Below are positions 1-5,479 of a stretch of 6,638 nucleotides of DNA, piece by piece. Origin of the DNA: Planctomycetota bacterium (lineage in GTDB: Bacteria; Planctomycetota; JAJSAM01); NCBI GenBank assembly GCA_029932425.1, contig JAOZQC010000192.1:1-6638 (forward strand), in the 5' to 3' direction. The position numbers were made by a program, and so were the translations under genes. The notes beneath the pieces were generated by a model. The model saw only the letters and a list, made by a program, of their open reading frames with translations, was not told the DNA's origin and did no database searches. Position 1 is the first letter of the stretch. Each line of letters opens with the position of its first letter.

Positions 1-607
1 CGGGGGGCGGGTTCTGGAGGAGGTTCGCCACCTTCTGGGCCCTCTCCGCCTCCTCCTCCTCGCCCTCGCGCCGCAGCCGCTGCGACTTCTGGTACCAGGC
101 CGCCCCGAGCTGCGGATCCGCGGCGATCGCCCGGTCGAAGGACTCCAGGGCCTCCGCGTTCCGGTCCAGGTCCACGAGCGCCATGCCCCGCCAGAAGAGG
201 GTGGCGGCTTCCGTGGGGTCGGCCTGGAGGACCCGGTCGAACCGCGCCAGGGCCCGGGCGGGGTCTCCCCGGATCCGGAACAGCACGCCGGAGATGAAGA
301 GGGCGTGGAGGTTCCCCGGGTCCTGCCGGAGGATCTCCTCGCAGAGCGCCTGGGCGCGGTCGTGGGCGGACCCCCGTATGTTCAGGAGGGCCACCGCCAG
401 GTTCACCTCGGCGTCGAGCCAGCCGGGTTTCCTCTCGAGCGCCTTCTCGAACTCCTTCGCCGCCTTGGCGTAGACGAAATCCTCGAGGTACCCGAGCCCG
501 CGGTTCATGGCCTCCACCGCCCCCGCCTCGTCCACGGATCGGGGTTCCTTCCCGCCGCAGGCCGCGGGGACGAGGAGGAGCGCGAGGATCGACAGGTAAC
601 GCTTCAT
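1..607 (-). CDS. TPR-repeat lipoprotein, 3' end outside the window
   Basis: This gene is cut by the left window edge; 202 codons are visible. The product starts MKRYLSILALLLVPAACGG, a short basic n-region, a hydrophobic stretch and a Cys at residue 17, which reads as a lipoprotein signal although Pro at -3 makes the lipobox imperfect. From about residue 30 to 195 the protein is helical tetratricopeptide repeats: paired helices ending in the usual xDP turns (KPGWLDA about 60-66, QDPGNLHA about 95-102, ADPTEAA about 129-135, ADPQLGAA about 163-170) and Ala/Leu/Phe at TPR positions. A very acidic stretch (EGEEEEAE, 181-188) follows. GGAGG lies 5 bases before the ATG. The N-terminal TPR block resembles the one in front of VCBS/ASPIC-UnbV (CRTAC1-like) proteins, which is an inference because the C-terminus is missing. 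It is probably an exported, membrane-anchored scaffold. It follows the PaaK-like gene by 66 bases and may have its own promoter. Confidence 0.85.
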   Translation of the reverse strand, partial: MKRYLSILALLLVPAACGGKEPRSVDEAGAVEAMNRGLGYLEDFVYAKAAKEFEKALERKPGWLDAEVNLAVALLNIRGSAHDRAQALCEEILRQDPGNLHALFISGVLFRIRGDPARALARFDRVLQADPTEAATLFWRGMALVDLDRNAEALESFDRAIAADPQLGAAWYQKSQRLRREGEEEEAERAQKVANLLQNPPP

Positions 608-646
608 GACCGCCTCCGCCGGGAGCCCTCTCGGGGTGGGCCCGGC

Positions 647-655
647 ATCATAGCA
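647..655 (-). promoter_or_regulatory. possible extended -10 promoter of the TPR lipoprotein gene
   Basis: Read on the minus strand the sequence is TGCTATGAT: a TG extension plus a hexamer with one mismatch to TATAAT, about 40 bases before the TPR start codon. No good -35 hexamer stands 16-18 bases upstream, which an extended -10 can tolerate. A C8 tract on the plus strand (662-669) fills much of the would-be spacer. A 6-bp inverted repeat (GCCGGG 618-623, CCCGGC 641-646) lies between this element and the start codon. No experimental support is implied. Confidence 0.3.
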
Positions 656-673
656 CCCCCTCCCCCCCCGGCA

Positions 674-1981
674 TCACAGCAGGGAGGGGATCTCCTGGGT
701 GGATTCGGGACGCGCGTCCACGAGCTTCAGGATCGGCTTCTCGCGCCGCACCTCCCGGTACGCGGTGATCTCCCCGAAGGGGACCACGGAGACCTCCGCC
801 CGCATCCCGAACCGCGCCTCGAGGTCCGCCCGCACCGCCTCCGCCGCCCCCGGCGGCGCCGCGTAGTCCTCGAGCACGGCCTCGATCCGGTCCTCGTGCA
901 CCACCACCCGGAAGTCGCCGAAGAGGCCGTGCCGGAAGATCAGGTTCTCGAAGTGGCGGACGTTCAGGTTCTCCCCCCCGACCCGCACGGTGAGCTCCCA
1001 GCGCCCGTGGGGGATCACCGTCTTCCGGTAGCCGTACGGGCACCGGGAGGCCCGGATCGTCACGAGGTCGTCCAGGAGGTAGCGGACCATGGGCGAGGAG
1101 CGCTTCAGGAGGTTCGTGAACGCGAAGCGCCCCGTCCCCTCCGTGCCGATCCGGTTCAGCTCCTCGTCGAAGAGTTCCACGTGGTAGGCGGGGAGGACGT
1201 GCTTCTCCCCGCAGGGACAGGGCAGGGAGAAGAACCCCTCCACGCAGGCGTAGGTGTCCACGGCCTGGATCCCGAAGTGCTCCGAGATGCGTTTCGCCCG
1301 CTCCTCGGACATGAGCTCGGCGGTGGTCACGAGCGCCTGGAGCCGCTCGCGGGCGCGCGGCGCCCGGTCCGGATGGTCCTCCTCGACGATCCGCATCCAG
1401 GACAGGAAGTCGATGGGGGCCGCGGCCACGATCGAGGGCAGGAGACGGGCGATGCCCCGGGCGATGCGGGCCGGGGTGGCCAGGGTGGAGCGGCTGCCCA
1501 CGTTCGCCACCAGGCCCCCGATGTTCTTCAGGAGGTCCCCGAACGACATGCCCGCCACCGTGAAGCCGAAGGCGAGCCCGTTCACGCAGGTCCGGTTCTC
1601 CCGGAGGATGGCGCGGAGGGCGGGGTAGAAGGGGGACATGTAGGTGAGGAGCGTGGAGGCGTGGAACTCCCTGGCGGTGAAGAAGCTCGGCGTGGGGCTC
1701 CCGGTGGAACCCGTGGTCTCCCCGTAGTAGACGACCTTCCGCCGCAGGGGGCGCGCGAGCAGGTCGTACGGCGACTGCTCGCGGACGATGCTCTTGGTGA
1801 GGAGGGGGAGGCTCTCGAAATCCGAGGGGTCCCGGCCCGCGTAGAAGTCCGCGTAGAAACGCGTGTGCTTCTTCGCGTAGGCGGCGAGGGCCGCCGGCGA
1901 GGGGACCTTCCGCTCCAGCAGGAACCGGAGGAGCCTACCCCGGGGTGTCAGGCGGAACAAGGCGGACGGGATCGGGGACAA
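674..1981 (-). CDS. PaaK/CapK-like adenylate-forming enzyme (phenylacetate-CoA ligase family)
   Basis: The product is 435 aa counted from TTG at 1981. It has the ANL-type core in order: a Gly/Thr-rich phosphate loop GETTGSTGSPT (87-97), an adenine-site motif TYACVEG (243-249) in the place of the usual YGxTE, VRYLLDDL (299-306) carrying the ribose-binding Asp, GRWELTVRVGGEN (326-338) at the hinge, and a C-terminal Lys-bearing REKPILKL (413-420). CPCGEKH (255-261) with C314 could form the metal site found in PaaK-type enzymes. The family activates carboxylic acids as acyl-AMP and often forms the CoA thioester; the substrate here is unknown. I chose the TTG because AAAGGAGA stands 6 bases before it. 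An in-frame ATG at 2059 would add 26 residues and overlap the upstream gene by 125 bases with no conserved sequence gained. The chosen start still overlaps that gene by 47 bases, so the two are probably translated together. Confidence 0.82.
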   Translation of the reverse strand: MSPIPSALFRLTPRGRLLRFLLERKVPSPAALAAYAKKHTRFYADFYAGRDPSDFESLPLLTKSIVREQSPYDLLARPLRRKVVYYGETTGSTGSPTPSFFTAREFHASTLLTYMSPFYPALRAILRENRTCVNGLAFGFTVAGMSFGDLLKNIGGLVANVGSRSTLATPARIARGIARLLPSIVAAAPIDFLSWMRIVEEDHPDRAPRARERLQALVTTAELMSEERAKRISEHFGIQAVDTYACVEGFFSLPCPCGEKHVLPAYHVELFDEELNRIGTEGTGRFAFTNLLKRSSPMVRYLLDDLVTIRASRCPYGYRKTVIPHGRWELTVRVGGENLNVRHFENLIFRHGLFGDFRVVVHEDRIEAVLEDYAAPPGAAEAVRADLEARFGMRAEVSVVPFGEITAYREVRREKPILKLVDARPESTQEIPSLL

Positions 1982-3146
1982 GGACGGTCTCCTTTCCGGG
2001 CACCGGCACTCCAATGCCGTAGGACCAGCGGCGGCCTCCGGAGGGGCAGAGGGCGACACACCGGCCGCACCTTACACATTCGGACTGGGTGAGGAAGTCC
2101 TTCTCGCCGAGATCGATGCCCATGGGGCAGTGCCGGACACACTTCCCGCAGTGGTTGCAGTCCTCCGACACGTGCTCCACGCGCACGAGGGAGATGCGGT
2201 GGAAGAGCCCCAGGAAGGCTCCCAGGGGACAGAGGTAGCGGCAGAACAGCCGACCGGAGATCATCACCCCGAGCCAGATGAAGCCGAGAAAGACCGCGGA
2301 GTGCCACAGGATGGCGGCGAGTTCCCCGGCGTGCCCCCCCGCGAACGCGGCGCCGAAGTCCCGGGCCCCGGTGGTGGCGTAGAAGGGCAGGAGGCCGTAG
2401 ATCTTCCCGGAGGCGCAGAGGGTCGAGCAGAAGGGAAGCCACACCGTCCCCCCGAAGGCGCCCAGGCCGAGAGGCACCACGATGACGAGCCCCAGCACCA
2501 CGAACTTCATCGCCCGCCAGGCGTGCGCCGGCTTCCAGCGGTGGAGGCTGATCCGGTCGAACATGTCCGCCACCAGGCCGAAGGGGCAAAGCCACCCGCA
2601 GATCCACCTCCCCAGCGCGAGCCCCGTGATCACCAGGACCACCAGGGGGAGCAGGGGAAACCTGAACTGCATGAGGGCGGCCTGCAGGTTGCCGATGGGA
2701 CACCCCCCGGACGCCATCTCGCAGGCCTGGCAGTTCAGGAAGGGGAAGGTCCCGTAGGTGCAGCGCCGGACCGGCGCGATCCCGGAGACCCGGAGAAGGC
2801 CGAAGCGGGCGACCACGAACGCCGCCCACGCCGTGAGCCAGCGACGGATCCCCAGCTTCACGTCGAGGTCTCCCACGGCCCGCAGCACGAGGAAGAGGAC
2901 GAAGACGACGCCCAGGGCGATGAGCGGCGTGGCGTGGACGCCGTGATCGAAGCGGTACTCGCGGAGAACGGCACTGTCCGGGGTTCCGGGGAGCAGCCGC
3001 GTGATGAACCCCCGGGTGTTCTCCACGTCGAAGTTGCCGTAGGTGTTCAGCTCCTCGAGCCACCGGAGGTCCACGGAGAGGGCGAGGAGCAGCGCCCCCG
3101 CCGCCCCCGCGATGAACGCGGGCAGGAGCAGGCGCCGGACCCTCAC
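1935..3146 (-). CDS. membrane-bound 4Fe-4S polyferredoxin, NapH/NosR-C-like
   Basis: The product is 403 aa from a GTG whose last two bases are the first two of the aroC TGA (GTGA overlap). AG-rich sequence before it, including GGAGGG, lies inside aroC. Hydrophobic segments lie near residues 6-25, 74-91, 164-181, 214-230 and 279-297. The family hallmarks are two CxxxCP motifs (C183-C187, C302-C306) at membrane ends, then two 4Fe-4S ferredoxin motifs, CNHCGKCVRHCP (330-341) and CVRCGRCVALCP (357-368). Upstream are further cysteines at 129, 139, 142 and 149 and a CSTLC pair at 240/244, giving more Cys than a minimal NapH. No N-terminal FMN-binding domain is present as in full NosR. The family passes electrons between the quinone pool or cytoplasmic donors and a partner enzyme. 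The partner is unknown here; neighbours suggest a role with the aro enzymes or the adenylating enzyme, which is inference. An upstream ATG in the same frame (3863) runs through aroC antisense-like noise and was rejected. Confidence 0.85.
   Translation of the reverse strand: MRVRRLLLPAFIAGAAGALLLALSVDLRWLEELNTYGNFDVENTRGFITRLLPGTPDSAVLREYRFDHGVHATPLIALGVVFVLFLVLRAVGDLDVKLGIRRWLTAWAAFVVARFGLLRVSGIAPVRRCTYGTFPFLNCQACEMASGGCPIGNLQAALMQFRFPLLPLVVLVITGLALGRWICGWLCPFGLVADMFDRISLHRWKPAHAWRAMKFVVLGLVIVVPLGLGAFGGTVWLPFCSTLCASGKIYGLLPFYATTGARDFGAAFAGGHAGELAAILWHSAVFLGFIWLGVMISGRLFCRYLCPLGAFLGLFHRISLVRVEHVSEDCNHCGKCVRHCPMGIDLGEKDFLTQSECVRCGRCVALCPSGGRRWSYGIGVPVPGKETVLVPDPVRLVPPDTPG
1988..1995 (-). promoter_or_regulatory. 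ribosome binding site that decides the TTG start of the PaaK-like gene
   Basis: Read on the minus strand this is AAAGGAGA, a near-consensus Shine-Dalgarno sequence. It lies inside the 3' end of the Fe-S protein gene and ends 6 bases before TTG at 1981. The in-frame ATG at 2059 lies in the Cys-motif coding region of the upstream gene. A second in-frame TTG seven codons downstream of 1981 has no such site. Confidence 0.6.
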
Positions 3147-4186
3147 GCCCCCTCTCCCTCCACCCGCACCGGGGGCAGGAACCCGTCCTCCAGGAGCGCA
3201 TCCGCGAGAACGATCGCGGTCATGGCCTCCGCCACCACCGCCACCCGGGGGGCGATGTTCAGGTCGAAGCGCCCGGTGGTGGAGACGCGCGCGGACTCCC
3301 CGCTCTCGAAGTCGACGGTCTCCTGCTCGGCCCGGATGGACGGGGTCGGCTTCACCGAGAGGCGGACCACGAGGGGAAGGCCGGTGCTGATCCCCCCGAG
3401 CATCCCCCCCGCCCGGTTCGTGGAGGGCCGGACCTCGCGGCCCTCGCGGATGATGGGATCGTTCGACTCCGTGCCGCGCATGCGCGCGTGGGCCCGCCCG
3501 GCCCCGAACTCCAGGGCCTTGACCCCCCCGATGGACAGGAGGGCCTGGCCCAGCCGGGCGCCGAGCTTCCCGAAGACCGGGCGCCCGAGCCCCGCCGGCA
3601 CCCCCTCCGCGGTCACCGTCACCGTGCCCCCGGTGGAGTCTCCCTCTCCCGCGATCCGCTTCACCTCCTCCCGGGCCAGGGCCAGCTCGGCGGGCCGGCC
3701 GGCGGGCAGCCCGGCCAGCTCGGTCACGGAGGAGCGGACGGTGATGTCCCGGAGGGCGAGGAGCTTCTTCGCCACCGCCCCCGCGGCCAGGCGAGCGATG
3801 CACTCCCGCCCGGAGGCCCGGCCGCCGCCCCGGGGATCCACGTGCCCGTACTTCAGGCGCCACGTGAGGTCCGCGTGTCCCGGCCGGGGACGGTTCTTCC
3901 GGTCCAGGTAATCCCCGGAGTTCACGTCCACGTTGCGGATGAGGATGAGGATCGGGGTGCCCAGCGTGCGCCCCTCGTACACCCCGGAGAGGACCTCCGG
4001 TTCGTTGGGCTCGCGGCGGGTGGTGCCGATCTCCGGCTCCGGAACGTCACGGGCCAGCTCGCGGCGGATGTCCTCGGGGGAGAGGGGGAGTCCCGCGGGG
4101 CAGCCGTCGATCACCGCCCCCATGGCGGGACCGTGGGATTCGCCGAAGGTGGTGACCCGGAAGGTCTGGCCGAACGTATTGCTCAT
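3143..4186 (-). CDS. aroC: chorismate synthase, divergent
   Basis: The product is 347 aa, slightly shorter than the usual ~360. It makes chorismate from EPSP with reduced FMN as cofactor, the last step of the common aromatic pathway, in the cytoplasm. Family marks are MSNTFGQTFRVTTFGESHG at the N-terminus (invariant His18), RPGHADLTWRLKYG (101-114, second invariant His104), DPRGGGRASGRE (117-128), GEGDSTGG (180-187), NRAGGMLGGISTG (257-269) and GRFDLNIAPR (305-314). Several normally strong positions differ: the basic RRRPG stretch reads RDVPE (46-50), the QRSKDY-like motif reads VNSGDY (88-93), SSARET reads ASGREC, and the His of RHD is Phe307. The start ATG follows the DAHP synthase stop by 49 bases with no clear ribosome site. 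The gene is the second of the operon. Identity as a chorismate synthase fold is firm; whether it is the housekeeping enzyme is not. Confidence 0.93.
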   Translation of the reverse strand: MSNTFGQTFRVTTFGESHGPAMGAVIDGCPAGLPLSPEDIRRELARDVPEPEIGTTRREPNEPEVLSGVYEGRTLGTPILILIRNVDVNSGDYLDRKNRPRPGHADLTWRLKYGHVDPRGGGRASGRECIARLAAGAVAKKLLALRDITVRSSVTELAGLPAGRPAELALAREEVKRIAGEGDSTGGTVTVTAEGVPAGLGRPVFGKLGARLGQALLSIGGVKALEFGAGRAHARMRGTESNDPIIREGREVRPSTNRAGGMLGGISTGLPLVVRLSVKPTPSIRAEQETVDFESGESARVSTTGRFDLNIAPRVAVVAEAMTAIVLADALLEDGFLPPVRVEGEGA

Positions 4187-4235
4187 GCCGGCACCCGGTC
4201 CGGTCCGGCCGCCGGGTCCGTCGGTCGGCTCGGCC

Positions 4236-5090
4236 TCAACGGACGCCCGCGGCCAGGCCGCTCCTGATCTCGCGCACGATCTCCTCGAGCACCCTCGGGT
4301 GGATGGACTGCCGCCCGTCGCACAGGACGGAGCAGGCGTCCATCTCCTCGGCGATCATCTCCACGATGAGCCCCTGGGCCCCGGCGGCGATGGCCGCCTT
4401 CGCGGCGAGGGGCACCATCTCCGCCACGCCGGTGGAGTGGCTGGGATCGACGATCACGGGCAGGATGCAGCTCTGCCGGGCGCTGAGGATGACGTTGAGA
4501 TCCAGGGTGTTCCGCGCGTAGTCGCGGCTGACGGCGCAGCGGACCCCCCGCTCGCAGAGCACGATGTCCAGGTTCCCGCCCCGGGCGATGTACTCCGCCG
4601 CGCACAACCACTCGGAGAGGCTCGCGGCCATGCCGCGCTTCAGGAGGATGGGCATCCTCGTCTTTCCCACCTCGGTGAGGAGGGGGAAGTTCTGCATGTT
4701 GCGGGAGCCGATCTGGAGCATGTCGGCGTAGCGGGAGACGTGCTCGATCAGGCGGACGTCCATGACCTCCGTGACCACGGGGAGGCCGGTCTCCTCCCGG
4801 GCCTCGGCGAGGATCTCCAGGCCCTCCGTTCCGAGCCCCTGGAAGGTGTAGGGGCTGGTCCGGGGCTTGTAGGCGCCCCCGCGCAGGAGATCGGCCCCCG
4901 CCGCCTTGGCGGCGCGGGCGATGGCGAGGGTGTGCTCGCGGGACTCCACGGCGCAGGGTCCGGCGATCACCGGAGGTACGGCGCCTCCGAACTCCACGTC
5001 CCCCACCCGGACCCGCCGGGCCTCGAGGTTGCCCTGATACTCGGGCTTCCCCTCCCGCGCGATGATCCGGTAGTGGCTGGCGTCAAGCAT
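4236..5090 (-). CDS. aroF: 3-deoxy-7-phosphoheptulonate (DAHP) synthase, type I-beta, no regulatory domain
   Basis: The product is 284 aa and joins phosphoenolpyruvate and erythrose 4-phosphate, the first step of the aromatic pathway. The barrel motifs appear in order: AGPCAVES (43-50), LLRGGAYKPRTSPYTFQG (68-85), QIGSRNMQNFP (126-136), LLKRGMA (149-155), CERG (179-182), VDPSHSTG (214-221) and DGRQS (258-262). By analogy with the Thermotoga enzyme, the metal ligands would be Cys46, His218, Glu244 and Asp258, all present. The first ~37 residues are too short for the ferredoxin-like/ACT or chorismate mutase domains that give feedback control in relatives, so no allosteric domain is seen. The EVHP motif after the Glu ligand reads EMIA, and the loop after CERG is altered (GVRCAVSRDYARNTLD). 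I chose ATG 5090, with GGGAG 10 bases before it. A GTG at 5237 would add 49 Pro/Arg-rich residues with no family similarity. It is the first gene of the leftward operon. The symbol could also be written aroA or aroG, depending on the host. Confidence 0.92.
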   Translation of the reverse strand: MLDASHYRIIAREGKPEYQGNLEARRVRVGDVEFGGAVPPVIAGPCAVESREHTLAIARAAKAAGADLLRGGAYKPRTSPYTFQGLGTEGLEILAEAREETGLPVVTEVMDVRLIEHVSRYADMLQIGSRNMQNFPLLTEVGKTRMPILLKRGMAASLSEWLCAAEYIARGGNLDIVLCERGVRCAVSRDYARNTLDLNVILSARQSCILPVIVDPSHSTGVAEMVPLAAKAAIAAGAQGLIVEMIAEEMDACSVLCDGRQSIHPRVLEEIVREIRSGLAAGVR

Positions 5091-5118
5091 GACCGTCACG
5101 CTCCCGGAAGCGACCGTG

Positions 5119-5130
5119 CCGGGATCGGGC
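5119..5130. repeat. 12-bp inverted repeat, left copy
   Basis: CCGGGATCGGGC here is the exact reverse complement of GCCCGATCCCGG at 5309-5320. The two copies lie near opposite ends of the control region between the DAHP synthase and Rrf2 genes. A near copy, CCGGATCGGCC, follows at 5130-5140. The repeats could be paired regulator sites or chance in GC-rich DNA. Confidence 0.3.
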
Positions 5131-5207
5131 CGGATCGGCCGGCATCCGCTCCCGTTCCGGGGCGGCGGATGAGAAGACGCACCCGGCTCGAGGCCGCTTC
5201 TCCTCTC

Positions 5208-5224
5208 GGGCGGGGAATCCGCCC
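5208..5224 (-). promoter_or_regulatory. small hairpin in the leader of the DAHP synthase gene
   Basis: GGGCGG (5208-5213) and CCGCCC (5219-5224) form a 6-bp all-GC stem with a 5-base loop. It lies about 118 bases before the DAHP synthase start, within the leader predicted from the -10 element at 5271-5276. No U-run follows and no Trp/Phe/Tyr-rich leader peptide is visible, so classical attenuation is not supported. Confidence 0.25.
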
Positions 5225-5270
5225 ACCGTTTCGCCACACCCGTGTTTCCACAAGCCCGCTTGCCGTTCTC

Positions 5271-5276
5271 ATTCTA
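5271..5276 (-). promoter_or_regulatory. possible -10 element for the aro operon
   Basis: Read on the minus strand this is TAGAAT, one mismatch from TATAAT, and the same hexamer as in the divergent Rrf2 promoter. A matching -35 is poor: TTCCGG sits at an unfavourable spacing of about 19. If it is used, the transcript has a leader of about 170 bases before the DAHP synthase start. Confidence 0.3.
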
Positions 5277-5308
5277 TCCAGTCCGCCCTCCCCCGCCGGA
5301 ACATATTC

Positions 5309-5320
5309 GCCCGATCCCGG
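5309..5320. repeat. 12-bp inverted repeat, right copy
   Basis: GCCCGATCCCGG pairs with its reverse complement at 5119-5130. A partial direct copy, AGATCCCGG, lies 15 bases further right (5327-5335), so three or four related GATCCCGG/CCGGGATC words sit in this 389-base control region. They are candidate binding sites only. Confidence 0.3.
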
Positions 5321-5354
5321 AGCCCGAGATCCCGGGACCGGGCCCCTCCCCGCG

Positions 5355-5370
5355 GGGGGCGCTCGCCCCC
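5355..5370. promoter_or_regulatory. palindrome just upstream of the Rrf2 -35 element
   Basis: GGGGGCG (5355-5361) and CGCCCCC (5364-5370) are perfect 7-bp arms around a 2-base centre, ending 5 bases before the predicted -35 hexamer. The tight centre fits a dimeric protein site better than an RNA hairpin. The regulator that might use it is unknown. Confidence 0.3.
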
Positions 5371-5375
5371 GATGA

Positions 5376-5404
5376 TTGCGAACGCACCTCAGTCAACCTA
5401 GAAT
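5376..5404 (+). promoter_or_regulatory. sigma-70-type promoter of the Rrf2 gene
   Basis: TTGCGA (5376-5381; 4 of 6 match to TTGACA) and TAGAAT (5399-5404; 5 of 6 match to TATAAT) are separated by exactly 17 bases, in one of the few less GC-rich spots of the window. Transcription would start near 5411, giving a leader of about 70 bases. AGTCAAC (5391-5397), inside the spacer, matches one half of the IscR type-1 consensus (AGTCRRS). The other half is absent, so autoregulation by an IscR-like site is only hinted at. Confidence 0.55.
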
Positions 5405-5421
5405 AGCCGCTCGATTCGACA

Positions 5422-5461
5422 GGGTCGGCCGGGAGCGGGGAAGCCCGTACGCGGCCGACCC
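5422..5461 (+). promoter_or_regulatory. strong leader hairpin or operator before the Rrf2 gene
   Basis: GGGTCGGCCG (5422-5431) and CGGCCGACCC (5452-5461) are perfect 10-bp inverted arms with a 20-base interior. The interior holds a smaller stem, CGGG (5436-5439) with CCCG (5444-5447), closing a GAAG loop. The structure lies wholly within the predicted 5' leader and ends 18 bases before the ATG, leaving the ribosome site AGGGAG (5468-5473) free. It could stabilise the mRNA, act as a regulatory RNA element, or be a DNA site for the regulator. Confidence 0.5.
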
Positions 5462-5479
5462 GAGACCAGGGAGAACGAA

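Noticed and set aside
305..2092. Long plus-strand open frame of 595 codons
   Set aside because: It is antisense to the TPR and PaaK-like genes, rich in Arg/Gly/Pro/Glu/His with no domain; a GC-driven shadow frame.
3147..3863. 239-residue N-terminal extension of the Fe-S protein from ATG 3863
   Set aside because: The extension overlaps aroC in another frame and is low-complexity Arg/Gly/Pro sequence; the family sequence begins at the GTG at 3146.
2130..3911. Long plus-strand open frame opposite the Fe-S protein and aroC
   Set aside because: It has no recognisable domain and skewed composition, and the opposite strand carries two clear gene families.
5091..5237. 49-residue N-terminal extension of DAHP synthase, or a leader peptide from GTG 5237
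   Set aside because: It has no ribosome site and no similarity to regulatory domains, and only one Trp and no run of aromatic codons, so neither a domain nor an attenuator peptide is supported.
5376..5400. Full IscR type-1 binding site over the Rrf2 promoter
   Set aside because: Only the right half (AGTCAAC) fits; the left half does not match the consensus.
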